Shown here piece by piece: positions 1 through 6,657 of a stretch of DNA of 12,441 nucleotides. Source of the DNA: Thermoplasmata archaeon (GTDB lineage: Archaea > Thermoplasmatota > Thermoplasmata > Thermoplasmatales > Thermoplasmataceae). The notes under the pieces are model-generated. The model did not search any database. It saw only the letters and a list, made by a program, of their open reading frames with translations, and was not told where the DNA came from. Numbering within the stretch: position 1 is the stretch's first letter; each line of letters begins with the position of its first letter. Made by a program: the position numbers and the translations under genes. The stretch spans positions 1 through 12,441 of the forward strand of contig JAJYDZ010000015.1 of the NCBI GenBank assembly GCA_021790415.1, given 5' to 3'.

Positions 1-657
1 CCCTCCTTCATAGCCCTTGTTGAATGGAAAGAATCTTGTTCGGGATGCTTCAAGCTTTGTTGTCATGTACACAAGTTCTTCATCCAGTGCAAAGTGAACA
101 AGACATCTGCCAAATTTGAATAGTGGTTCGTGAACGTCACGCCCCTTGTACTGATCGATTGCATCCTTGACAGTATATCCTGAACCGCTCATTCTGTCCT
201 TAAGTTCCTTTGTTATCACTGGAAGTCCGTTTATGAATATTGCAAGATCAATGGACTTGTTGTTCTTTTCACTGAAATATAGCTGTCGGATGACAGAGAA
301 TGTATTTGCCTGGTTCAGTTTCATGAGATTTTCATTCAATCCAGTTTCCGGTTTAGGGTAGAAAAGATCAAATGATACACCATAATCCTTTATTCCCTTT
401 CTCAGCACATCAAGTGTTCCACGCTTTTCAATCTCTTCATGCACTCTCTTAAGGAACATTTCAGATACACGTTCATTGTGCTGCTGCTTGAGCTGATCCC
501 ATTTTTCAGGCTGAGTTGAAAGAATGAAGCCGATCAGCTTTTCCTTATCAATGCATAATGTCTTGTCGTAATTTGCAGAAATACGTCTCACATATAATTG
601 TTCATCAACAAGGTAACTTTCTATATGCGATTCCATGCTCTTCTCAGAAAGGTCCAT
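1..657 (-). CDS. hsdR: Type I restriction enzyme R subunit, N-terminal part (runs off left edge)
   Basis: This is the nuclease and translocase subunit of a type I restriction-modification complex; only the first 219 codons are in the window, with no stop before the left edge. The visible part is the N-terminal PD-(D/E)XK endonuclease domain. Asp137 lies in a hydrophobic strand (SIDLAIFINGLPV) and is followed by Glu151-Leu-Lys153, the D...E-x-K catalytic signature, with an NG-P-V-x-x-ELK context typical of HsdR. A conserved Gln-Tyr (residues 169-170, DQYK) follows. The helicase motor would lie beyond the window. The ATG at 657 is 42 nt after the hsdS stop. No Shine-Dalgarno precedes it, but a TATA-like element lies about 26 nt upstream, so it may be transcribed separately as a leaderless message. 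Assignment rests on the domain signature and on the adjacent hsdS and hsdM genes. Confidence 0.93.
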   Translation of the reverse strand, partial: MDLSEKSMESHIESYLVDEQLYVRRISANYDKTLCIDKEKLIGFILSTQPEKWDQLKQQHNERVSEMFLKRVHEEIEKRGTLDVLRKGIKDYGVSFDLFYPKPETGLNENLMKLNQANTFSVIRQLYFSEKNNKSIDLAIFINGLPVITKELKDRMSGSGYTVKDAIDQYKGRDVHEPLFKFGRCLVHFALDEELVYMTTKLEASRTRFFPFNKGYEGG

Positions 658-678
658 CTTAAGTCATTAAAATATATG

Positions 679-686
679 TATATAAG
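679..686 (-). promoter_or_regulatory. TATA-like box for leaderless hsdR transcript
   Basis: On the minus strand the short hsdS-hsdR gap contains CTTATATA. Its centre lies about 26 nt upstream of the A of the hsdR ATG at 657, the standard archaeal TATA-to-start distance for a leaderless mRNA. hsdR has no Shine-Dalgarno, which fits. The whole gap is AT-rich, so the match could be chance. Confidence 0.35.
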
Positions 687-699
687 ATATAATATTATC

Positions 700-2073
700 T
701 CACGTCTCTGTACTGCTTGAGTTTGTTGGTACAGCAAAACCTCTGACATCGATTTTGCCTGTTACAGCTTGGGTTATGAGGGAGGTTTTGTACTCGTGTA
801 GGAGCTCGATCAATTTTTGCTGGCTCAGAATTAAAAAACCTATTTGCTTAATATTAGTAAGAACATACTTAGCGATATCAATTTGTTCTTGAATGGGAGG
901 ATATAGAGATAAAGTTGACCTTAGTTTTTCTAAAGTAAGATGCATGAAGGTTGCCTTGTTGCATATTGCATCTATATAACCAGATTCTTTTAAAAAACTT
1001 AACCAATATAGAAGGAAAAATATGTTGTTGCTATTCTTTGATCGAATCCTATTTAAAGAATTTTGAAATCCTATGAAACTTTCTGGTTCAAAATCCAACA
1101 TGACACTTCTGCCAGCATCCCCACCCTCAACTACAAGTAAATCATACATGGCAAGCCTCAGTGATTTCTTTTCAAGTGGAGAAAAATACATGTATTTAAC
1201 ATCTTGAAAATCAATTCCACTTTTTTGTATGTTGGAAGCTCTCAAATAGGGCAGGTATTCATCGTGAGAGTCTGCTGCTAAGTTTTGCAACATCTTGCCT
1301 AAAGTAACTTCATACCCCTTATCTATTGTGGAAAGTCCCCAGTGTTTTGGTATCTCCCCAATCCACTCAACACCACTGTCCTTCATTGGCACATTTGGGT
1401 CAAGGCCCTTGGTGACAGCGTGGGTTATGATTGCCTGGCGTTTTTCCTTGAGAAGTTTGATCATTATTTGTATTTTTGAAATTAGGCAATCTATTTTTGA
1501 AGTTTGTTCTTCTAGAAATAATGAGATAGTCCTTTGTTCTGATATATCCGGTATACAAATGAACGTATCACTGAATGACTCCTGAGATAGACCGAATCGG
1601 GTAATTCCATTTGCTTCACTTTCATACTTCCCTCGGAATTTTTTGTCTGAATACAAATAAAATAAATAATTACTATCCAGAGAATGGCTATTCGGCCTTA
1701 ACATTGCCAAGTGGTATCCACAGAGTAGACTGGGTAAAGTGCTTTTGACTAGTGCAGGGATAGCTATATCATCTGGCGTTTCGGAATCCTTTGTCACCAA
1801 TATATCTCCGACTTCTAAATGAAATTTCTTAATTTCATTTAGGTTAGCGGTTGCTTCCATAAATTCCATCTCAGTTGTTATAAATTTATTTTTGTATACA
1901 TCAGTATAATTGGCAAGAAGCACAGGCATTTCGCTATCAAAAGAGTGTTTGTCTACATTACTGAATTGAATCTTTGAAGCAAACTTTAACCTCTTTACAC
2001 TCCAATGCTCTGGTATCTCCCCAATCCACTCAACACCGCTGTCCTTGTATGCTGGATATCTTGGATATTTCAT
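700..2073 (-). CDS. hsdS: Type I restriction-modification specificity subunit S
   Basis: HsdS determines the DNA sequence recognised by the type I complex, serving both methylation and cleavage. The 457-aa protein has the usual two-fold layout. Target-recognition domain 1 spans about residues 10-178, with a central conserved helical spacer at about 179-228. Target-recognition domain 2 spans about 230-393, with a distal helical repeat at about 394-440. Each half opens with nearly the same motif (KDSGVEWIGEIP-HW, from residues 10 and 231), and each spacer ends in a similar segment (AIITHAVTKG and SLITQAVTGK). The ATG overlaps the hsdM stop by 4 nt (ATGA), with a GAGG Shine-Dalgarno 7 nt upstream (2081-2084), so translation is coupled to hsdM. 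Both halves look intact. The recognised sequence cannot be read from the gene. Confidence 0.95.
   Translation of the reverse strand: MKYPRYPAYKDSGVEWIGEIPEHWSVKRLKFASKIQFSNVDKHSFDSEMPVLLANYTDVYKNKFITTEMEFMEATANLNEIKKFHLEVGDILVTKDSETPDDIAIPALVKSTLPSLLCGYHLAMLRPNSHSLDSNYLFYLYSDKKFRGKYESEANGITRFGLSQESFSDTFICIPDISEQRTISLFLEEQTSKIDCLISKIQIMIKLLKEKRQAIITHAVTKGLDPNVPMKDSGVEWIGEIPKHWGLSTIDKGYEVTLGKMLQNLAADSHDEYLPYLRASNIQKSGIDFQDVKYMYFSPLEKKSLRLAMYDLLVVEGGDAGRSVMLDFEPESFIGFQNSLNRIRSKNSNNIFFLLYWLSFLKESGYIDAICNKATFMHLTLEKLRSTLSLYPPIQEQIDIAKYVLTNIKQIGFLILSQQKLIELLHEYKTSLITQAVTGKIDVRGFAVPTNSSSTET
1348..1383. repeat. Intragenic direct repeat in hsdS, copy at start of TRD2
   Basis: This 36-bp segment matches 2011-2046 at 35 of 36 positions, the single difference being A versus G within CACC(A/G)CTG. 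It encodes the conserved stretch that opens the second target-recognition domain. Near-identity at DNA level is more than protein conservation alone needs, and gives a site for homologous recombination between the two halves. Confidence 0.85.
2011..2046. repeat. Intragenic direct repeat in hsdS, copy at start of TRD1
   Basis: This is the partner of 1348-1383, in the same orientation and 663 bp away. It encodes the opening motif of the first target-recognition domain of HsdS. Confidence 0.85.
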
Positions 2074-4088
2074 TCTGTGACCTCTCTGAGAAGATCTATG
2101 ATTTCATTCCCCAGTTTCTTCAGATCCGCATCAATTTCCTCAAGTGGTCTCGGTTGGACAAATTTATAGAAATACCTGTTGAAAGGAATCTCATATCCAA
2201 CCTTTCCTATTCTTCCATCCTTGATATCCCTGATGCTTTCATTTATCCATGCATCAGGTGCGAATGGTTTTACTTCTCTGTTGAAATAAACATTAATATC
2301 TTCCTTTAGGGGAACATTTTCATAATCCCTCAGCTCTGTGTCCGCTTCCGGTTTCCCGTCAGGTCCGATCGATATGTCGGCATTCTCGTCACGGACTCCA
2401 AATATCTTTACAAGCGCCTTCTTCTGCGTTGCAGAAAGCTTTATTCCATTGCTGAGAAACAAAGATGATACGCTCTCATCAAAGCCACTTTTTGTCTTGA
2501 ATTCCTTCCCTTTTATCTCTGACAATATGTTAATTATGGTATCCTGCACGGTCAATTGCAGATCAATAGTCTTCTGTTTCCCATTTCTTGTTTTCTCAAA
2601 GGCCTTATCTGAAGAAACTTTTAAGATTCCATCTTCGCTAATGACAAATTTCATTCTCAATGGCCTGTCTATGGTTATCTTCCTGTGGCCGAAATCCTCA
2701 TTGTCGAATACCTTTACTCTTTCGCCATCCTTAGCGCTTAGGAACAGATTTTTGATCTCCTTTATCTGCTCGTTTGATATCTCTTTCCTCTTCTGGCCAA
2801 GGCTCTTTTTCATTTCCACGAACATATCCCTTGCGTCTATGAGTATGACCTTTCCTCTCCTGTCCTGTTCCTTTACACTTGATAAAATCCACAGATACGT
2901 GTTTATTCCTGTGTTATAGAAGAGCTGGTCAGGCATTGCTATTATGGCTTCAAGCCAGTCGTTTTCAATTATCCATCTTCTTATTTCTGATTCACCTGAT
3001 CCAGCATCACCAGTGAATAGAGGGGATCCATTGAATACTATTGCAACTCTTGTTTTTGTACCAGTTTCTGGTGGATGCATTTTTGAAATCATGTGCTGCA
3101 GGAACAGGAACTGCCCATCATCAATTCTTGGGAGGCCTGCCCCGAATCTGCCAGAAAAACCTCTCTCATATTCCTCTTCAATGAATCCCTTATCTTGGTT
3201 CCAGTCCTTTCCAAATGGCGGATTGGAAAGAATATAGTCGAATGTCATGCTGGGGAAACCATCATGTGAGAAGCTAGATTCTGGTTTTATATTATCTGGA
3301 TTCTCTCCCTTTATTATCATGTCTGATTTGCAGACAGCATATGTTTCGTCATTGATCTCCTGGCCGAAGAGTTCAATCTGTGCCTTGCTATTTATTTCTG
3401 CAGTGACATTATCCTTTGCAACAGTGAGCATTCCACCTGTTCCACAGGCAGGATCGTATACTGTAGTGATTATTCCAGGTTCCTCCAATCTCTCCCGATC
3501 CTTGGACATCAGAATTTCCACCATCACCCTGATTATTTCTCTTGGTGTGAAGTGTTCTCCTGCTTCTTCGTTGTTGGCCTCATTGAACTTTCTGATGAGC
3601 TCCTCGAAAATGTATCCCATATCGTGATTTGATATGACGGAAGGGCCAAGATCAATTTCTGAAAATTTCTGCACTACTTTGTAAAGGAGATCCTTCTCTG
3701 CCAGATAGTTGATGCGATCCCTGATCTTGAATCTCTCCATTACGTCCGTCAGGTTTGCTGAAAAACCATTGAGATAATCAAAGAAATTCTGCCTTATATT
3801 GGCTGGATCAGAGAGCAGCTTCACAAAATCATATTTTGAAATGTTGTAGAAATTGTGCCCAGAGGCTTTCATAAGAACTGCGGAAGGATCTTCAAGTTTC
3901 TCGAAATATTTCTGGTATGTTGCAAGCAGTTCATCCTTTGATAAGGATAAAACACAATCCAGTCGTCTTAGAACTGTGAACGGCAATATTACATCCGGAT
4001 AGTCCTTCCTCTTGTAGACATCCCTCAATAGATCAGCAACGTTCCATATAAAATTTGTAACAGAATTAAAATTACCATTCATCAGCAT
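2070..4088 (-). CDS. hsdM: Type I restriction-modification DNA methyltransferase subunit M
   Basis: HsdM is the adenine-N6 methyltransferase subunit that protects host DNA and joins HsdS and HsdR in the complex. The 672-aa protein starts with a helical HsdM N-terminal domain (about residues 10-150). The catalytic domain has HFTPREI at 179-185, the SAM-binding motif I DPACGTGG at 212-219, and the catalytic motif IV NPPF at 289-292, the order of gamma-class N6-adenine methyltransferases. It is longer than many bacterial HsdM proteins. The C-terminal extension after about residue 480 is charged and probably contacts HsdS. The chosen ATG at 4088 has no Shine-Dalgarno; a second in-frame ATG lies two codons in (residue 3). 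It is the first gene of the hsdM-hsdS-hsdR operon, and its TGA overlaps the hsdS ATG. Confidence 0.96.
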   Translation of the reverse strand: MLMNGNFNSVTNFIWNVADLLRDVYKRKDYPDVILPFTVLRRLDCVLSLSKDELLATYQKYFEKLEDPSAVLMKASGHNFYNISKYDFVKLLSDPANIRQNFFDYLNGFSANLTDVMERFKIRDRINYLAEKDLLYKVVQKFSEIDLGPSVISNHDMGYIFEELIRKFNEANNEEAGEHFTPREIIRVMVEILMSKDRERLEEPGIITTVYDPACGTGGMLTVAKDNVTAEINSKAQIELFGQEINDETYAVCKSDMIIKGENPDNIKPESSFSHDGFPSMTFDYILSNPPFGKDWNQDKGFIEEEYERGFSGRFGAGLPRIDDGQFLFLQHMISKMHPPETGTKTRVAIVFNGSPLFTGDAGSGESEIRRWIIENDWLEAIIAMPDQLFYNTGINTYLWILSSVKEQDRRGKVILIDARDMFVEMKKSLGQKRKEISNEQIKEIKNLFLSAKDGERVKVFDNEDFGHRKITIDRPLRMKFVISEDGILKVSSDKAFEKTRNGKQKTIDLQLTVQDTIINILSEIKGKEFKTKSGFDESVSSLFLSNGIKLSATQKKALVKIFGVRDENADISIGPDGKPEADTELRDYENVPLKEDINVYFNREVKPFAPDAWINESIRDIKDGRIGKVGYEIPFNRYFYKFVQPRPLEEIDADLKKLGNEIIDLLREVTE

Positions 4089-4485
4089 TGTATAAAACTA
4101 GCTTTCTTATTGCTTTTGCTTTAATTTTTAGAAAATAGAATAGTGAGTTTATAATTTTCAGTGATCTAGGCTTATTGCAAAATGAATAAATCTTGAGCAT
4201 CAGTTCTTCTCTAATTATTCACCATAGTGATTATACTTTCTGATGAAGTTATAAGATGACACGTTTTTAAAGCCCAAGACCTCGAAACTTCTACCGAATC
4301 CTAAGGAGGTTTTTTGGAAAAGTGCAATGGTGTTTTACGATTTCTATATTATAGATTTTCCAGGGACAAAGTGATTAGAGATAACCGGAACAAACTACTT
4401 TAAAACCCACCACCTGCTTAGAGTAATTACCCTTTTTTTAACAGTTGTTCAATTACGGAAAAGAGAATTGAAGAATGTAAAATAG
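4089..4485. other. Gene-free interval, possible decayed coding remnant
   Basis: No gene is supported in this interval. Near 4089-4131 it holds the presumed hsdM promoter. At its right end (about 4444-4484) the minus strand is pyrimidine-rich with short T runs, which could end transcription of the 4486-5406 gene. In the middle, plus-strand positions about 4266-4371 read without a stop in one frame (starting LKPKTSKLLPNPKEV, ending at a TGA). A short ATG-started reading lies just before it in another frame (4255-4269). That looks like the frameshifted beginning of a lost gene, but I do not recognise the protein and it may be chance. Confidence 0.4.
4119..4131 (-). promoter_or_regulatory. hsdM: Possible hsdM promoter (A/T box)
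   Basis: The minus strand reads CTAAAAATTAAAG here, 31-43 nt upstream of the hsdM ATG. It is roughly placed for an archaeal TATA box giving a short-leader or leaderless mRNA, which suits a gene without a Shine-Dalgarno. The match to TTTATA is poor. Confidence 0.25.
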
Positions 4486-5406
4486 TTATCCTAGTGGCCT
4501 TAAACCCTGTTTTTCTATGTTTTGCTCAATTTTTCTTATGATATCATCCTCGGATTCAAGAGGTTCTAGAGAAGGTTTCACTATCTGCTCGCTAACGTCC
4601 TTTGCAAATGATTGGAAGCCGTCTCTGTCCCTAGCCAAAAAGAAAATGCTCCCAATTGGAAGCTGAGCCACCCTTTTATCAATTACTTCAAATTTTCTCT
4701 TGACCGCACTTATGTCATAGACCTTTCTAGCGAATTTATCCAGATTGAACAGGCCAAGTTTGGACTTTATCTTTTCTTCGGCCCCCTGAGACTTCAAAGC
4801 TCCATTTATCATTCTCTTCAACAGATAATATGGTTTTGCTCTCGATGAGTAGAAACCAATGTAATCTTCAGCGTAGAATTGATCAGTCTCTTCTACTTCT
4901 GGACTGAGCAATATTTCGCTTACCGTCTTTCTTTGTCGACCGTCTATTTCAGTTCGAATCTTTGCTAATTGCTTGACCAGACCTATGGAGAGTGTTTTGC
5001 CTTTCTCGGTCCATAATATGTCAATAATACTATCTCTTTCATTTGGAGATGTGTCAATAAGTACGTCGGAATATAGCTTTCTCAGCGGACTCCATATATT
5101 GAATTCAACTTCAACTGCACATGGTTTTGGTGTCTTAATGTTTCCTTTAACAACTAATATGTTCGATAGAACCTGCGTCATAGCGCCTCTAAATGTTTGC
5201 TCTTCATCATGTGCATCATTAAATTGCCAGTTGTTAAGTAGTTTCCCTCCAAGAGATGGAGAGGTCTCATTTTTCCAAGACTCAATTTTAAGGATCTTAA
5301 ATTCAAAAGTGTCAACCAAAGCTTGTATGATTTTTTCAGTGATGTCATAAGATATCTTATCCTCTCTCCTGCGCACACCTTCAGATAATGTAATCATTAC
5401 TGGCAT
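4486..5406 (-). CDS. Protein of unknown function, second gene of a nuclease-linked pair
   Basis: I do not recognise this 306-aa protein. It is soluble in character, with no signal peptide or membrane segment. It mixes charged helices with hydrophobic strand-like stretches such as SNILVVKG near residue 81 and SIFFLARDRDGF near residue 254. The C-terminal 35 residues are acidic, then basic and probably helical. No catalytic motif stands out. Its ATG directly follows the TAA of the upstream 153-aa nuclease candidate (TAAATG). GGAG, 8 nt upstream, lies inside the end of that gene, so the two are translationally coupled and probably work together. A substrate-recognition or regulatory partner for the nuclease is a possible role, but this rests only on position. 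Confidence 0.8.
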   Translation of the reverse strand: MPVMITLSEGVRRREDKISYDITEKIIQALVDTFEFKILKIESWKNETSPSLGGKLLNNWQFNDAHDEEQTFRGAMTQVLSNILVVKGNIKTPKPCAVEVEFNIWSPLRKLYSDVLIDTSPNERDSIIDILWTEKGKTLSIGLVKQLAKIRTEIDGRQRKTVSEILLSPEVEETDQFYAEDYIGFYSSRAKPYYLLKRMINGALKSQGAEEKIKSKLGLFNLDKFARKVYDISAVKRKFEVIDKRVAQLPIGSIFFLARDRDGFQSFAKDVSEQIVKPSLEPLESEDDIIRKIEQNIEKQGLRPLG

Positions 5407-5868
5407 TTATTTCACTCCGAAGCTATTAAGATTGCTTCTCATATTAGCGAGATCCCTCTCGGTATAAACTAGAATGTATCCGTTATTATTAATCATCTGA
5501 AAACCATTTCCCTTGATTCTGAGCTTTTTAGTTTTTCGTTCAATTTCATACCTTTTCTTCTCTTTTCCAATGCCATTCTTTAAGAACAAAATAAATCTAT
5601 TAGGGAATGGTGTTGAATTTGGAAGCATTTCAGATGTTATGAAATCCAGCCAGTGTCCAGCAAGGAAATTAATGCATTCTTCTAGTTGTTTGACAGCCAT
5701 CTTGATATATGCCCTCTTACATTCAATAATAACAGATCCACTAGTTTCATAATACACAAAGCAATCAGCTCTGCTGGTGGTATTAGGAATGATCTTGGCT
5801 TGATCAAGGTCAACTGATGCAATGACCTTATCAACAAGAGGTATGGTACATTTACTACATTCTACCAT
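5407..5868 (-). CDS. Small PD-(D/E)XK-type nuclease candidate
   Basis: This 153-aa protein carries a restriction-endonuclease-like signature. Asp35 in RADCFVYY is followed after 13 residues by Glu49-Cys-Lys51 at the end of a hydrophobic strand (GSVIIECKR). A helix with Gln61 comes next, where nucleases of this fold often have a conserved Gln. Known enzymes with this pattern cut DNA or RNA using Mg2+. Near the N-terminus Cys4 and Cys7 form a C-x2-C pair, which may bind zinc but lacks an obvious second pair. The ATG at 5868 is preceded in frame by a TGA, so it cannot extend upstream. It is the first gene of a two-gene unit. The Argonaute operon is divergent and only about 0.8 kb away. An inactive or non-nuclease member of the fold cannot be excluded. 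Confidence 0.7.
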   Translation of the reverse strand: MVECSKCTIPLVDKVIASVDLDQAKIIPNTTSRADCFVYYETSGSVIIECKRAYIKMAVKQLEECINFLAGHWLDFITSEMLPNSTPFPNRFILFLKNGIGKEKKRYEIERKTKKLRIKGNGFQMINNNGYILVYTERDLANMRSNLNSFGVK

Positions 5869-5896
5869 ATTTCACTACCGCTGCTAACATTTGAAC

Positions 5897-5922
5897 AATA
5901 TATAATCTTGCTGTTTTTATAA
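5897..5922 (-). promoter_or_regulatory. Candidate promoter of the nuclease/unknown gene pair
   Basis: On the minus strand two TATA-like elements precede the 5868 ATG: TTATAAAAA (5914-5922) and ATTATATATTG (5897-5907). They would give leaders of about 24 nt or 8 nt respectively. The first is the better match to the archaeal TATA box. Just upstream on the same strand (5930-5942) is the palindrome GCTTTTCAAAAGC, which could mark the end of the upstream zinc-ribbon transcript or an operator. Confidence 0.4.
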
Positions 5923-5997
5923 GTTGGGAGCTTTTGAAAAGCCAGATTGATAATCCCAGAAACATAGAATAAAGATCTACTCGGCAATCAAAATCTG

Positions 5998-6420
5998 TCA
6001 ATCCAACCACCTACTTTTATTATTTTTCTTCTTACTTAGCTTAGCACTTCCATGGCCTTTATGATCAGTAAGCCTTTCACTGACCTCTCTCAACACATTG
6101 CCTTGTTGATCCACAATTTTCTCAGTATAAACATTATTGGCACGGTGGATTACTCTTGTCTTTTCGACGATTTTGCCTTCTTTGTTTTTGATTTTACCAC
6201 TAACGACATCCATGTTAAACTTTCTTGAATTATGAGAGAAGGACTTTGCTCTTATACTGGTGTAAAGGTGCATTTCTTCTTGAACAAATACATTAATGGA
6301 TCTCTGCTTTGAGCCACAATTTGGACACGGTACACCACTTTCAAAGGGCAAATTAGAACTTCCGCTAAGTTCTAACTGGCACTTCTTACACTTTACTATC
6401 GCACTAATATTTTCGCCCAT
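5998..6420 (-). CDS. Zinc-ribbon protein with C-terminal GHGSAK tail
   Basis: This small 140-aa protein has an N-terminal zinc ribbon formed by Cys11-x2-Cys14 and Cys32-x2-Cys35 (CKKC and CPNCG). A basic beta-rich region follows (about 60-110), and then a conserved-looking tail, DHKGHGSAKL, and a lysine-rich end. From memory, a family of uncharacterised prokaryotic proteins shares this layout of a CPYCGS-type ribbon and a terminal HxGHGSAK; its function is unknown to me. I chose the ATG at 6420 over an in-frame GTG at 6435. A GGTG Shine-Dalgarno (6426-6429) sits 5 nt upstream, and the TATA-like box at 6450-6461 would put the transcript start near 6430. The gene diverges from the Argonaute operon, sharing the 222-bp region upstream. 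A nucleic-acid-binding or regulatory role is possible but not shown. Confidence 0.75.
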   Translation of the reverse strand: MGENISAIVKCKKCQLELSGSSNLPFESGVPCPNCGSKQRSINVFVQEEMHLYTSIRAKSFSHNSRKFNMDVVSGKIKNKEGKIVEKTRVIHRANNVYTEKIVDQQGNVLREVSERLTDHKGHGSAKLSKKKNNKSRWLD

Positions 6421-6449
6421 TTCTACACCATACACATCGTTGTCGTAAA

Positions 6450-6461
6450 GCTAAATATAGC
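6450..6461 (-). promoter_or_regulatory. TATA-like box of the zinc-ribbon gene
   Basis: The minus strand reads GCTATATTTAGC, centred about 26 nt upstream of position 6430, which would give a leader of about 10 nt before the ATG at 6420. The element is nearly palindromic, so it could also serve as an operator. Confidence 0.4.
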
Positions 6462-6540
6462 ATATCGGAACAGTATCAATTTCCATTTCATATATTTTAA
6501 TCGCAATAAAATAGTTAATCCCATATAAGGATGAATTCAG

Positions 6541-6632
6541 TTTTTATATTGTCTAGATCCAGACTTTTGACGAATACGTTTATATTATTATTTCACTTGT
6601 CAATTTACAAGAACCACCTAGGATGGTATCCT
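6541..6632 (+). promoter_or_regulatory. Promoter/operator region of the Cas4-like-Argonaute operon
   Basis: Two TATA-like boxes face the operon: TTTTTATATT (6541-6550) and TTTATATT (6579-6586). The second would start transcription near 6608, leaving a leader of about 50 nt. Immediately after the first box is an imperfect 14-bp palindrome, GTCTAGATCCAGAC (6551-6564, 12 of 14 symmetric positions), a plausible repressor site. In the predicted leader, AGGAT-GGT-ATCCT (6620-6632) is a perfect 5-bp inverted repeat. These are sequence observations; the binding factor is unknown. Confidence 0.4.
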
Positions 6633-6657
6633 TGTTAAAATGTAAAGGTCAAATGAT

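Noticed and set aside
2338..2919. 193-codon open frame on the plus strand, opposite hsdM
   Set aside because: It lies wholly antisense to a well-supported hsdM with all methyltransferase motifs. Its composition is that of a reverse-strand shadow, rich in Ser, Phe and Leu.
3128..3150. GGCCTGCCC motif resembling the tRNA-Pro 3' end, considered as an attachment-site copy
   Set aside because: Only about nine bases match before the sequences diverge, and it sits inside the hsdM coding sequence on a conserved segment, so it is most likely coincidence.
5930..5942. GCTTTTGAAAAGC palindrome as a rho-independent terminator
   Set aside because: The centre is a single base, which cannot form a good hairpin loop, and no T tract follows. 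It was noted only as a possible operator or chance palindrome.
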